Below are positions 24,501-38,593 of a DNA stretch of 64,000 nucleotides, piece by piece. Below the pieces are notes generated by a model, which worked only from the letters and a program-made list of their open reading frames with translations, ran no database searches and was not told where the DNA came from. Source of the DNA: Phalacrocorax aristotelis (lineage: Eukaryota; Chordata; Aves; Suliformes; Phalacrocoracidae); NCBI RefSeq assembly GCF_949628215.1, contig NC_134286.1, positions 2,294,001 through 2,358,000 of the forward strand, read 5' to 3'. Every line of letters starts with the position of its first letter. The stretch's first letter is position 1. The position numbers were made by a program, and so were the translations under genes.

Positions 24501-25708
24501 TCCTGGTTTTTTCTCTGTGAAAACTGTCACTTCACTTTGAAATAACGTTTAACACTGCTGCCTGTTCTTTGTTTTACTTCTCAAATTTAACTTCCGTGCA
24601 AAACCAACAGGACACACACACCTAACACAGTGGGATGGGCGAGGAGCTGGGTGGTTTCTCTTTAGGCTCACTGTGCATACATTTCCCCAGAATACTTAAC
24701 TGCCCAGTAGCTAAGAAAAGCCTGTGCTAGCTTTTCTCTGCCTGGGGAATTTTGACCAATGTAAATATTGTATAGAACTTAACAACGCACATGTTTTGCA
24801 CTATTTGCTCTTTTATGTGTCTGTGTGCATGTGTGTGCATAATGAAAGAGGAATGTTTTTTCCGGAAAAACAGTATGTGTGAGTGTGATCATTTATTCTG
24901 ACTTCTATAAATATACATATTAACTGGAATAATATTTAAATTTAAGTTTTCCTGTACATCTCAAACTCTGAGTACATCCAGCAGACATGGAGAATTTCCT
25001 GGAAACCATAAGCATGGGAAACCGGTCATTCTTTTTGTTGTTTTATAGAAGTCCCCCAACTCCTCCTGAGGCAGCGCATCATTAACTCAGTCGTCTCTGC
25101 AGTCATGGAATACTTTTGTGGAGCTCAGTCACTAGATCACTTCTGAGAGTCAGCATCCTCAGACCACCAGTTGAGACCAGAGCAGTTGCCACTGAACCTA
25201 TTTTAATAGGTTTGTTTCCTTGAACTCCCACCTCTCCCTCCTGCGCAGGATGACGAAGTCAGAGCCTGGGCTGCCAAAACACCTTCTGTCCCTGCTTGTG
25301 CCTCCCACAACCGCCCTCCCTTCAGCCTGCACGTCTGCAGGCCCTCGCATTTCCTACTTCTCGTGCCTTGCTGGAAGGAGTTCGTTTGCTGTTACTGCAC
25401 ACTCAACTCAAAAAGAAAGCGAGGGTAGGTATCTTCTATAAGGAAAAGAAAGATGTCTTTCTGGACTTGGTGTTTCGGCTGTTACCCATTAATTTCAAAC
25501 CTAACCATGGTACAAAGTTTGTGTCCTCACATTAACAGAAAAAAATTAATCTTGAAATATCTCTTGGGCCCTGGGAGGACCGTGCTGTTTCCAAAGCTGG
25601 CATCAAGCTGAGTTATCTCTGGAAGCGAGATGGCAGAAAAGTCATCTCTGCAAAAGCGAACGCCGAGATCTTACACAGGGAGCCCGAGAACCACATGGCA
25701 CATTTGAA

Positions 25709-25770
25709 TAATGCTGATTTAGCAGCTGACAGGCAGCGGAGGTGTTATTTCATATGCTAAATCAGTATTA
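25709..25770. repeat. Hairpin: 16-bp stem, 30-nt loop
   Basis: The arm at 25709-25724 (TAATGCTGATTTAGCA) pairs along its whole length with 25755-25770 (TGCTAAATCAGTATTA). The only non-Watson-Crick pair would be a G-U in RNA from the + strand. The 30-nt loop holds a further small GCTG/CAGC pairing. The stem is shorter than a typical microRNA precursor and no family was recognised. The TAAT and ATTA ends resemble homeodomain core sites. Confidence 0.85.
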
Positions 25771-28700
25771 GCTGCATCAGGGATTTGGGAAAAATGCTTT
25801 ACACAGGGACGTCCCGTGGCACAGCATCAGATCGGCACAGAGATATCACAGGGAGGACTGCTTCGTACCGCACAGATGTAGTGTCTTTGCTGGGAAATAC
25901 TTTTACAAGTTTTCAATAGGTCACACAAGTTAAAAAAGTTATCCTGTGTTCTAATAGTGACATCCTGTCGTCATTAACATTACAACTCCCAGCCTGCTCT
26001 GTCACCATCCATTACAGCCTTGTGCAGAACCTGTGATCACAACCTAGACTGAAAAACCACCACAATAAGGTCTTGTGTAAGCACAGGGCATGGTTCAGCG
26101 AGGTCAGCTGCTGACCATGATGCTCTGGGCAAGGCAGTAGAGACATTTTAGCAAGAGAATATTTTCTGGTACAAACAGCATGATCAGCACCACTCATGGA
26201 GCCTGAGGTTACAACTGGGTTGAGATTCTCTCATGGAACTGTAGAGCTATCAGAAGAGAAACAAGACTTCCTGCACATGAGCAATAACAAGTATACAAAA
26301 TGACTTAAAAATCAGTACAGAGCCAGGCATGTAACTACCTGACTGCGGCCGTACCAAGGGAGAAGTCTGAGGAGACCTTGATTCATTTTCAGATTTGTGC
26401 AGGAAGAGGATTCAGATTTATCAGAGGACAAACTTCAGCCTCAAGCCCAACAATCACATCCTACTAAATGTTCCCGCAGTAATATCTGGAGAAAGCATCC
26501 TCTCTTTCTAGTCCTTGGTTGTACTGTTTTCACTGCTGGCAGTGGTCACTTGGCACATGTACAGCTAAGAGGCCACAGAGCAAGAGGCCAAGGGTTCCTA
26601 TTAAAATTCCTCCACTGACCTGAAGATTTTGCATTGCTGATTATATAATTTGAAATGCATCTTCTCTCAGCATTGCTCATGAGAATAATTTTTCTTTTCC
26701 AACCCCACTCCCACTTGCGTGTGTGAAAGAAGGCATACCTGTGCGGTAGAGCCATCCCAACCCAAAAGAAAGGGGAATGTTGGTAAGACCCCTTTGCCAT
26801 GATGTTGGCACAGCCATAAATATGGTTGCCCTTTGGCGGTTCAGATTCCTGTCTTGTTCCCATGTATTATCTCATCGTATCAAACTTGCAGAGCAGCTAG
26901 GGACCACAGGTAGAAATGAGGACGGGGAGGTATGCATAAGACACTGTCATGCAGCAGACACTCATATTCCCGAACATTCATTCTACACCTGCCCCTTTAA
27001 ACACAACTCATGTTGGTTAACTGATACTCTCGGAAACCAGGGTTCATAGTTCAAATGTCCCTTTTTTTTTTGAGGGGTGGAGGACAACAAAACTGATGTC
27101 AGAGGCTGCCACCCGCTCATCTCCCCACATCCCAATCTGGCTCTTCCACTGCCCTCAAGCTGTGCAACAACTGCTTAGGAGGTCACGTTGCCTACCAGAT
27201 CACCACAATGATCTGGCTTAAATAACTCTTTTTCCAACACCTCCCCCCAAACTGGGGGTTTAATTTTTTAGCCTGGATCATTTAACCAGGCTCCTATTAA
27301 CAGCTCTATCCCACCAGTGTCTGTGCCGGCACAACTGAGGGGAGGGCATCCGTGGGGGTGGGACGACAGGAACAAGCCAGCTTTGGAGATCAGGTCAGTG
27401 CATCAGGGCCCCGCCCCCAAGGTAAAGGGTAGGTGTATAGTGGAGGTGGATTTTGAGTTCCATGTGAGGTCTTAAATCCAACACCTGAGCATTTAAACTC
27501 CCTAGCTGATCAGACTAGCACCTCACCAAAGCCATCTCATCCTTAGAGGTGTGCACACAGGCAGCATGCCTGTAGTTCAGATCAGAAATATCAAGGGTGA
27601 TTCAAACACTATTTCACAGTTCCAACAGAAATGACCCTATTGCACATCATTTACAGTGCATAACCTAGCTGGCTGCACACATCCCCCAGCAAACAATCAC
27701 CTTCATTACTTTGAGAGCCTGACTCATACTCCATTTTTATTGAGTTATCTTAACCTGTTTGGGTTTGCACTCCAGCTCTCATAGCAGCAGAGTACCTTCT
27801 GCTGACATAGCAACGTGCCCTTGGAAAATAAACAAACAACACTTAAAAGCATCCTTTGCAGTTATCAGCAAGCTTGCAGCTGAGGAGGGACAGTTATCAC
27901 TCTATTCCTGTTAGAGTGGGACAGTTTGAGTGTGTGGATCAGTCACAAGGCCAAAGAGGGGCAAAATAAATCGGGATAGCCACTGTCAAGCAGTGAGGCC
28001 AAACGCCTGAGTTCCTGAGAAGTCCTTGCCTGTGACAGACTGCCACAGCCTTGAGCCAGGCTTTGACCAACGTAAAACTTGCAGGACCACGCATTTTAGC
28101 TATTTAGGGATTTTAGAAGTCACACGTGGATTTGTCCGACACCAAAGCCTCTCACCTTGTGTGATCTGACACTTCAGTGAAGGGCCCGAGGACATGCTAC
28201 AGTAAGAAACTCACAATGAGTAAAGTAAAATAAACAGAAAACAAACTTATATAGTTACTAAACTATGAACTCCTAACAGACCTGTCAGTACATAAGTCAC
28301 TGGAAGTTAACCCAATATAAGCCTGCTATAAGCAGAAGTGCCACACTGTAGTAGGCTACTAAATAAGTCTTTAATTGTACCTTCTGCTAAGGCCATCCAT
28401 CTTTTTCCACACTGACAAGGCTTTACAGAACAAGATGCTGTCTTAGAGACACTTGTTATTCATTTTAAGGGGCATGCTCAAGCATAATTCAGTGCTGACA
28501 ACAACAGTTCACGTCCTCAGGGCCTCAACCGCTGCCAGACAGCGATGCCTCGTGCATGCTACTGTGGAAGAGAAAGCTCACATGTAGGGGAACAAGCGCT
28601 CGTAACAACATGCCCAGCGGGCAAGGTGACAAGCCACTAACTCCAAACACCTCTTGGTGACTGTGATAACAGAAAAAATATCTGGTTCTTTCTAAATAAC

Positions 28701-31700
28701 TTCTGAGTGAATTGACAAGATCTTTGCAAGGTGCTGTAAGCACCTTACAATATTTCTTGTAAGAAATAATGTTAACCCCCTCCTCCAGTCAGGCTCACTG
28801 CCTTCCAGCGCTGCTACGGACTGACCCACGAGTAGCTGCACACCTGGAGGTAAGATACAGGAGTGCTCACAGCAACACCTGCCCCGTGCTGCTCAGCTGC
28901 TACTCTCCTGCAAGGCACCAGACCCCGACCTGCTTCAGAGCAGGCGGTAAGCAAAAAAACAGCAGAAATGTCCTAAGTTATTTCTAATCTCTATGGGCGA
29001 TGGCCTGAAAGCATGTCCTTGTTGTATCCCAGCCGGTATCCAACTGCACACAATGCTTTAAAGAGCAGAAGGGTAAGAAGCAAGCACAGTAAGGAGTCTG
29101 AGATAATCCCACATGTATCCCTCTCAAGGAACTAATTTAGGGACATGGGACATCTAGAAGGAGCAGTTTGCACTACAGAGGAGGGTAAGGATTTGGGAGG
29201 AGTGGGGCTGAGAGAAAGACTGTGTGCTGGAATTAGAATGTGAATTTCCCCAAATAACATATGGACTTGAATCTTCCACAGGATTTACATCCACTTGCCA
29301 AGCTGGCTAGATGCCAGCCAGCTCACACCTGAAATCCCTGTCCCTGCCTCAGTCTAGCACCGTGCTCCAGGTTTAATAAATCCCGACTCTCGGCAGGGGT
29401 TGCTGGCCAAGGAACAGCACTGAGCTAACACGGCCCCGTTGTTTCCATTCAGGGCTTGGCTCACACCTGGCCAGCCCAGAGCAGGAGCAGAGACAGCCCA
29501 CACCAACTGCAAAAACACCCAACTTCAATACCTCAGGTGCTTTTCAAGCAATTCTGCAGTGCAATGGTTTTTTTTTATTACAAACAGGACTTTTTAACCA
29601 GAGCAAGCTGGAAACTAGTTTTGCAAACTAGTTTTATCATCTCAGACTGGAAGTTTTATCTTCTTCGACATCTTAGACTAGAGGAGAGAAGAAAAAAAAA
29701 TCACAATGCATCACCAAAGCGATTCCTCCTTGCCCGTGAGTCACCGGTTTGACTCAGCCTGGTGGGACGTGAGCCATCTGACAACAATAGAAATTTGGCA
29801 GTTTGCATCTGAGAGTTAAACAAGCTCATGTGCCCTAAAAATAAAGCCTGCTAAGCTGCTGAAGTTGTATTTTCCTACCAAATTTCCTGCTGAGCTGTTC
29901 CAACCATCTTCTGACCACATACTGCCTCACTGATAGACCTTCTTGGTTTACTGTAGACAGAGATTTAAATAGTAAGTAAGGAAGCAAGGAATTCCTGTTG
30001 GTGTTTTTTTATTTTCAGGGGGGAGTAGGAGGGAAGAACAAATGAGACAAAAAGAATTATGAGCGATACGCACATTTTCCTGGCATCAGAGTCACTTCAG
30101 AGTAGGCGATGCTATGAAACACACCTCCTTCCTCTGCATGTGTCTCTCCTTTCCTTCCCTTCATAAAGTATGGTTTAAATAAAGAAACATCTGCAGAAAC
30201 TCTGCAGCAGATGAGCCCTAATCAGGCAAAGATAAACAGAAGTATCTGGGGTGTGCACAGAGGTGTAGGATACCGAGGGTCTTTGTGAGAAATGGGCGCC
30301 AAGTCACTTGAGGTGCAGATTAGAATTGGCAGGGATTTCAGGGAGCCGAACGCCTGGCCCCAGCACTGGGAGAACGTGCCGCAGTCCAGACCCAGCCACG
30401 GGGAGCGCTTACAGGAAAGTACATACTGAGGGATCACGGTACAAAAAGGACATCTCAGTAAAAAAGGAAATACTACAAGCGAATCGATATAGCAGATGTA
30501 TGGAACAAGGTCCTGATCATGCAAAGAAATTTGTGGTGTGCAGAGTTAACAGCTAGAGCTGGAATTACCCTTAGGTTCAAGAATTACTTGTCTTATGCGT
30601 GGGAGCTCTCGGAAGTAGGCCCTGTCTATATCTACATCTCTGTCTGTATTTAGGGAGAATCCAGGGGAAGAGCCCCCATCCTGAGGAGAGATTTGTTCAG
30701 GAAACAAGGGCTGTTAAGAGTCCCAATCTCAGATGAAGGTTGCTTTACAGAAAAGGACATGGTCTCTGCTCCTAATGGCTGTGCTTAATGCTTTCTGCTA
30801 CAGAACCAGCAGTCTCTATAGAAACAATACGATCGCCCTGATTCATGTAGTGCTTCTTAGCCATACTGGCTTACCATTAAAAATGATCTTTATCTGGTAC
30901 TGGCGATCAACACCAGAGCCTGTGCTTCAAACAGGAAATCTAAGCAAACACGACGGCGGGGCTCTGTGAGCAAACGGTGACTTTTTCAGCAGCCATTGCT
31001 AGTAGTGTTTTCACACCTCTCTCCTGGACTGCTCTTTCCCTTGCTCTTCTGCTAAATATTTCACTGGGGGGAGATGAGTAACACAGGAGATTTAAAGCAG
31101 TTCCTCATAAAACCCGCTCAGTTTCATAGCCCAAGCTCCAGCAGTAAAATTTCATCTGGTGAGGCCAAGCAGACAGTTGCAGCTGGAGCAGGGTGAGACC
31201 AATGGCTAGAACAGGATATATTTTTACTGGCTTTGTCTCACTTGACTGCTATAGAAAGAAACCTAGAGAACTCTAGGCAAGGAGCAGAGATCAAATTTAC
31301 TTCCTTTTCTTACAGAGTTTAAAGTGAAAAAGCATATTCCACAGTGCGCTGTCATGAAGCTATATCAAGCACATTTTTACTGTTTTTCTTTCTTTTTGCA
31401 ATGGCTTGTGCGCGGCTGCTCTGGATAAAGACCAGAGGCAGGGCCTGGTATCTGTCTGTATCATCGACATCGCACTGGATGGGCTAAGCCCCATCACAAA
31501 GTTGCAGAGATACGTTAAAGGACACATTCACAGGGACAATTCAGCCAGTGAATTTTTAATGTGCTTGGCCTTGTGTGCGGAGCCAGGGGCTCTGCAAGAG
31601 GCCTGTAGGCACCTTACAGAGGTGATGAAAACTGCGCGTCTCGGCTTTATGATACTCTCTAAGCCAGAACTGCGAGGTGCTTATCAAATAGAGTCAAGAT

Positions 31701-33352
31701 TGTACAGTTCAAGGTCACATCTTTCTTTGTACTGCACGGCACAGTCCAACTGCAAGTTCACACCATGGAAAAAGTCCTCCCACCTCAGTTATTTCACAGG
31801 ACTAAGGAAAAGAATTCATCCAAGACCTCCATCTCCCCAGCCATTTTTGTAATGACGAAGCTCAGTGTCACAGCATTTCACACAATTTCAGACCTCAAGA
31901 AGCAACTGGCTAAAAACAAGTGATCGCAGAGATTGCCAGGCTGCCACTTAGTTTCTTGGGGAAAAAAGCTGGTGGTAGGTAGCAGGTATCTCATTCACGC
32001 TCTTGTTCACACTGGGAACATGAAAAGCCAGTGAGGAAGGAAGCTGCATCCCCATATGGAAAACAACATTTTAAGTAAGGAAACACAGGATAAATTGGAA
32101 TACAAAAGGATGCAGATAATTCAGAAGTTGCACGACTGTGTGTTAGCTAGCAAGCTCCAGTGGTATTTTGGAGACCATCCTAAAAAAGGCTATTTATTCC
32201 TAGCACCACAGCAACGAAAAATAGGTTTGCGTTCGCTCCCCCTGCACTGCAGCCAGGCTTGCAGCCTAGTGTCTCCAGCAGGAAATCAGGGAAGGAATTT
32301 TGATTACAAGTGATCACTGCTGAAGATGTGTATTCAGATAAGAAGACTTAATTCAGTTCCTTTTGTTTCTTGTTTCATAGTCAAACTCTAATCTTATGCA
32401 TATGGCCTGGCAAGTTTGAATTTCCACAGCAAACTCTTAAGCTAGCTTCAGGATGACAGAAAAAGCTGGCAAAGGGGAAAGGTCATTATTTAAACACCTT
32501 ATTACTATTACTTCTACAGGAAATCTGATGCCAAACACACAAGAACAACTGGGCTTATGTTTAAGCCTGATCTGTTTAAAAGTAAAAACTCCTCCAATGT
32601 GAAACTCACTCATTTTAGGATCTGCAAATTCTTGGTCTGCTCTGTGCGGCCTAAATATCCACGCATCACTTCAAACACTCTGCTTCCTGATGGAAGAGGC
32701 AAGATTTCTTGTGAAGGTTTAGGGCAAGACACCAAAGGAGGCTTTATTTTCAGGGGTGTATACTTCAGAGAATCATGCAGAAACATTTTCAGTTAGTTTT
32801 CTCTGCTGTAGTCCCTAACATTGAAGCAGTTATCTTATATAGTCGCACTGATTGACAGAGGAATAGGCAGGACAGATTGCTGACACAGAAAATAATCTCC
32901 CTTTAAACAGCCTAGATTTTCTCCGTTAGCTGAAGGACTGATGTTTATACTTATTTAGAAATACAGAGAAAAGAAGAAAACCTGCCCAGCATGCTGCACA
33001 CCTTCATCTGTTCATTTCTGAACAAGCACACCCCCATCAGTGGCCTCCCCTCAGAGCTGTGACACAGGCAGGACTGACGCAGACACAGCCGTCACAGACC
33101 TCTGTGCAGACTGTCCCAAAGCCACCCCTCAAACCAAAGTGGAAAATTCAGCCTTAGAGAGCTCTCTGCTGAGCTGGCCCTGAGCTGCTACTGTGGACTT
33201 GGAAGAAGCAAGCCCCAGCTCAAGGCTCACGCCGAGGTGCCTGTTCCCTGCATGCTATATTTCTGCATCAGAATCCAAGCTGTTTGTATAGGGTGTTTTT
33301 TCCCTAACCAAGGAAATGAGACAGTTTTGCCTTAAAAAAAAAGCAAGAACAA

Positions 33353-33376
33353 CCCACCCCCCCCACCCCCCCCCCC
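33353..33376 (-). repeat. C-tract with G-quadruplex potential on minus strand
   Basis: Twenty-four bases are all C except for two single A interruptions. The minus strand therefore reads runs of 11, 8 and 3 G separated by single T, enough to form a G-quadruplex. It follows an A-rich run. It may also be a sequencing or assembly weak spot. Confidence 0.9.
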
Positions 33377-36300
33377 GACACTGAATTGTACAGTCAAACC
33401 AGCAAAACAAGGCATGATGTCCAGAGTCTGCAAACTCCTGCAGTTTGGACACCTGAAGCAGCAAACCACTGCCCGCCCCAGCACTGGGGCTTCACACACA
33501 AGTGCTTCCGTGGCCTCCACCTTCAGAGCTGAATGCTGACAACATTGTTCTTCCCCTCCAAAATCCCAATGCTTAAGGCAAATCTAGCAGTGGGGAGGAG
33601 GCAGCTGGGCATTAGGTGGCTGTGAATACCCAGGTGTGCTGGGTTTCACCTCAGGCAGCCAGTCCTCCCACCATGGCCTCAGTGTGCCTGGTTGCATGGC
33701 TCCACTGCCAACGCATTTGATTTCATGTTAGAGTTCCTGAGGCAACAGCTGGGCGATTCTTTCAAAACAGCAAGAATTCAGTTTACAGGCAATGCCAGTA
33801 TTTCTCTTTGGTCTTTGAAGCTCTGGTACACATTTCAAGTGAGAACTGAGGTTAGGACACCTGGCCACACAGGGCCATTTCTAAGCACCTTCCCTGTGTC
33901 TTCCCCACTTCCCTTAGGTGTCACTGGGATGGCTTATGCGACACAGTGACAAAGAAAAATGCAAAGTATCCCATCTCAAAGTTGCTAGAACGTGAAACAT
34001 CTTTTTCTTTCAGCTTTCATGAACAATAAAAACATGGTACACCCAAAAAGGGAGGTTTGCATAATCAGCAGCTGGGCTGCTCTTACCTCTGACCAAAAGG
34101 CACAATGATCAGCAAGAAGTGGAACATGGTCACTGGGGTGATGCTGGCTGGAGTCTCTGGGCAGGTGCTAGTCCTTGCAGTTGCAGGACTGATGAGACAG
34201 GATCAGGTATAAGGGTCATCCCAACACTTTTCTGCCTGTCATTTGGAGCGGGAACCTGAAAAGCAACAGGTTCATTAGCACCCTGCATTTGCGCACTTGC
34301 CACATTGCAGGCATGGAGATGTCACCCACTCTTAGGCAGGTCCTGCTTAGAGTCTTACGCCACTTTTGGAGTTAAAATCAGTCCTGCTACCGGCTTTGTA
34401 GCCCTCTATCTGCCCTTGGAAATCCACCTGGATATTGCCTGGGAATTGGTGCTCCCCAAATGCATCTCCTCAACCTACCCCTTAGCTCCATTTTACCCAG
34501 TTAAATGTGTTACCCCGCATTAAAGAATCAGCACTGAGGTTGGGATCAGCTAACATGGGTTGGTTAGATAACTTGAATGCTTCTACCTAATTAAAAAATA
34601 GAAGAGGTAGAGCTCAAAGTCCTCCCATAACACCAGGGGAATGGAGGATGCATGGAACAACAGATAGAGATGAAAAGGGGACGTGCAGACAACTGGGAGA
34701 AAGACACGAAGGGGCAAGGTGGGCTTGGGCAAATAAAAAGAGGTAAAGCAGAAGGAAACCTGTAAGAGCTAGAGGGAAGGAGGGAGCCAGCTAGACAGCA
34801 GACATAGTGGGACGTGAGAGGGAGGTGACACAGGACAGATAGGAAAGAAAAACCCAGAACATAAAGCTTGAAATGGGAAGATAAGTTAAACCAGCATGAG
34901 TCACTTTTTTATAGCCCCATCTATCATATGCTTAAACCACTTCACAGGCACTACAAAGGAAAGGGTAGTCTCCTAGGTCCAGCGTCACTGATGTCATCAA
35001 CTCCAACAAACTTTCCCAGCTCAAAAAAGATCCACGCCACCAGCTCATCCTGTTTTCTTCTACAGCATTGACTGTGTGCTAGTGTAAGAACTCAGGAATA
35101 ATAAACACATCATCGCCGGTTCCAAAGAAGGCAGCAAGGCCAATTGCTCTGGTGGGACCCCGCACGCAATGTCATTGGACTGAGGGCAGGTAACTGCCTC
35201 CCCACCACTACATGCACTTATACAATAATTCCTAAATAATTACTAAGCACAAGACAGTTGAGATCCCATAAAGGCTTTCTGTTGAGCAGAACATCACCAA
35301 CCTGTTATTACTACAGGTTCACATTACAACACCCCTCCCCATCAAACTGCCCAAGGCCTCAGGCCCCCTGGGGTGGGCGCTTGACACACCCTACAGACTG
35401 CTGTGGAAGGCAACTATTAATTTACTATGTGGGTTGCTCAGAAATCACTCTGGGCCAAGGCACCTGCTTTGCTCAGCACCTGAGCTCTCACTGAGCACCT
35501 GACACCAGTTTCTGCAGGATCCCTTTTTCCAGAGACTTCCTTGAATTGTTTGCACTGCAGCGGGCCCCATCCTCTCTGCAGATTCATCTCCATCCTGGAT
35601 CTGTTTGGACACCTCTGATGACCAAAGATGGGTGGGTGACTGGACACCCCAACCCCACATCCTCCTTGCAGCTGCCCAAGATCTCCGCAGCACCCTGGGG
35701 GCTGTTTGATAGAAGGAGGGCTTCTCCCTAGCACCCACCTCCTGACAGTCCCTTACTCCAGGGCTTTCTTACTGCTTTCTGCTCAGCAAAGCTTCAGTAG
35801 GTGACTAGTCTTAATTTCACTGGTACTATCTGAAGAAAGATCAGATTCTAATTTCACCACTCCCCCCCAGGTATGTGTGCTGCAGTCTTCAGATGAGATG
35901 TGTACCATTCCTAGATTTGGAAAAATAGGGATGTTCAGGGATGTGTCTTGTGCTTTACCGCAAATCACATAAGCTCATATTCTTTAAACTGTGTCCACTG
36001 TCGTATTTAATTTGCAGATTATACAGTTAGATGAAGAATTAATATCAAGCCCTAGAAATCAAGAGGACTGTTTCCGAGACCCCTTTCAGCAATGCCAGTA
36101 AGAAGTTTCTGGCAAGTTTCAATTAATACTTCTTTCCCACCAATGAGACCTGGAAGTTGGCCAAGGCTATGTGGGAGCACTGATGCTTTGTTTGTCTTAA
36201 TTCCCAGAACACAAGAGAGACTCCTCTCCTGATCATCCTGCTGCAGGAACACTGTGTCAATACTCTCGACAGGAAACCTCTGGGAATGACCTGTAGTTTG

Positions 36301-38573
36301 CTCTTACTGTCATTAGGACTAAGGCCCTTTCAATTAACCTCTTTAGGGTTGAAAGTGCTTTGCTAAGACTTGCTTCCAATACCCTTGGATCTTCGGGACT
36401 CGGGCTGTCTCTCCCAAAGGCAGTACAGAGCATGGACCAATTCCTTCCCTGCCTCCCCCCAGGACAGCTCTCCTCAGGATTCTGCTGTCAGTTTTAGGGT
36501 AGTCTTTGTAAAAGTCTGACCCTTAAAGGTGGTAAAGGATACTTCTCAATTTCACACATCTAATAGAGTTCTGTGTACAAGGAGAGCATTCTCCAGGGAC
36601 AAATGATTACGTCCACATGGTCAGTTCTTCTCTGGTGCTTAGAAAAGCAAGAATATACTCCTGTTCTCTGCCTTTGCACATGAGCAGCTGTCCAAGGCAC
36701 ATCAGTCCTGGGCAATAGATGGGTTCCTTCTGCATCACTTTGAGCTTAAATCCAGTAATGGTTTATTTTCCCACACTTCTGCTAGAAAGCATTATTTATT
36801 CATATAGCTAGGTACATACGTGCATTCAGTGAGAAAACGCGCACACTTTTAAGCCTTGAATTTCACATACTTGCTGCCTTCTGCCTCTGTTATTTCTGTC
36901 ATCTTCATTTCTAGCTCCACATCTGGCTTATGCATTTATATCTTTACCGTCAGCAAGTGTTCTCTGGCTTTCCTAAGGGCAGCGCAGCCACTCCTTTGGA
37001 GTGCAGTCCAGTACCGCTCAGTTCTGTGGCTTGCTCAAGTTAACGGAGAGATTAATGAAGGCATTAGAGAGCAAGGGCCTGAGGAAATAAGGTTCTCAAA
37101 ATTTTCTTTTCCCTGTTCTCCACTGGTTAGATACAGACTAATTTGCAATTTAAGCCACCTGTGTTCCAGACAGCAACTCCTTTTTCTTTTCAAAAAATAA
37201 AAAACCAGATTACAGGAGGTCTGTGTTGCTCAGGTGTCACTCTGAGCTGAGCAGTGCAATGGGCCACTTCTGCTCCTTGTCAGGGTTTTATCCAGTCTCC
37301 AGTTAAGCCTGTACCTCTGGGCAGCACAGCAGCCGGCTCCAGAGCATCTCCTACAGACCGCCCACACCACTGGTGGCTCCAGAAAGCTTGGAATAGTGAA
37401 CACAAGGTGCTCCCGATTTATTTAATTTGATTGTCTGGCTTGCTGGACCAAAACTGTCACCCCCCGATGTGAGTGAATAGCCATGGATGGCTTTACTGCA
37501 AAAACAGAAGATCATTTCTTCTGGTTTTCTGGTGTTAAGTTCTCACTGTATCACAGATTAAACAGTTATATACATCAAACATGAGAGGTCAAATCCGTTG
37601 GTGCATCGAGGAAACAGAGGTGCAGAAGCATGTAGTAAAGAACACAAATATAGTTGGAAGAAGTTACCTTGTATGGAAAAAAATGTCAGTTATAACAAAA
37701 TGGTCTTAGAGGTTGTTAATTTAAGTCTGGGCCTAGAATCATGCCCACAAACAGCAGGAATGGCAAAAGATAAGCAACAGGAAACAAAAGGCACGGTAAG
37801 TGAAGGCTACCCAGTCTGCAGGCAAAACTGCTTAATGCCAGCCTGCCACTGGGCCAGGCCCGCCACAGAGCCCCAGCAACACCAGAGGGCAGCCGTGGGA
37901 CACGAAAGGAGGGTGGCGTGACACTCACAGGGATCTGAAATACAGCCAACGAGAGATGCCTTCCATATATTCATCCCCCGACAGAGAAAACTGAGGGTCT
38001 CTTCGGAGGAAGAACATTGTTGCCACCCACACGACCCTCGTAAGTAGAGAAAAGATAAGGAAAAAAGAAATTTATAAGGGCCCTTCATAAATTCAGCTCA
38101 CCTAAAAGCTTCTAATCCAAGACAGACACACCAAATCCTCATGCCATATATTCATAGCAAGAATTTGTCCCCCCACAACTGCTTCTGAAGGTCCTCTTCC
38201 TCTGAGCTGCCTTCTTAATTCCACCCTTGACAGATTCCTTTGATGAAACTTTTCCTACTCCAATGCCAGGAATTGGTTTTCCCATTGCACCACCCCGAGC
38301 TACAGACCAATCTATCAGCAAAATCCCTAACCCTCTGTTAGCTACGCGAGGGAAGCACCATCTTGCACACAGAGCATTGTGATTCAGAGCAATAGGACCC
38401 AGCACCAGGAGAAAAATAAGCAATATTAGGAATAAGGGCAGAACTGAATTAAAAGGGAAGAATAAGGAATAGATTTCATTTTTATAAAGGAAAAGATCAG
38501 ATATTTAGGCATGGGAGAATAAATACTTCTTTCATGTCTTACAGGCTACTGTAAAGAAAAGGATTAAAAGTTG

Positions 38574-38593
38574 TTTTTTTTTTTTTTTTTTTT
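38574..38593. repeat. T20 mononucleotide run
   Basis: Twenty uninterrupted T residues are followed by AATATTG. No LINE or SINE body is recognisable on either side, so it is called a simple repeat and not a retroelement tail. Its exact length is likely to be unreliable in assembly. Confidence 0.9.

Noticed and set aside
31406..31852. 148-codon open frame after a long pyrimidine tract
   Set aside because: The tract suggested an acceptor, but no AG is correctly placed before the frame, and the translation has no recognisable domain.
38574..38593. T20 run as a SINE or LINE polyA tail
   Set aside because: No element body or target duplication beside it, and avian CR1 does not end in polyA.
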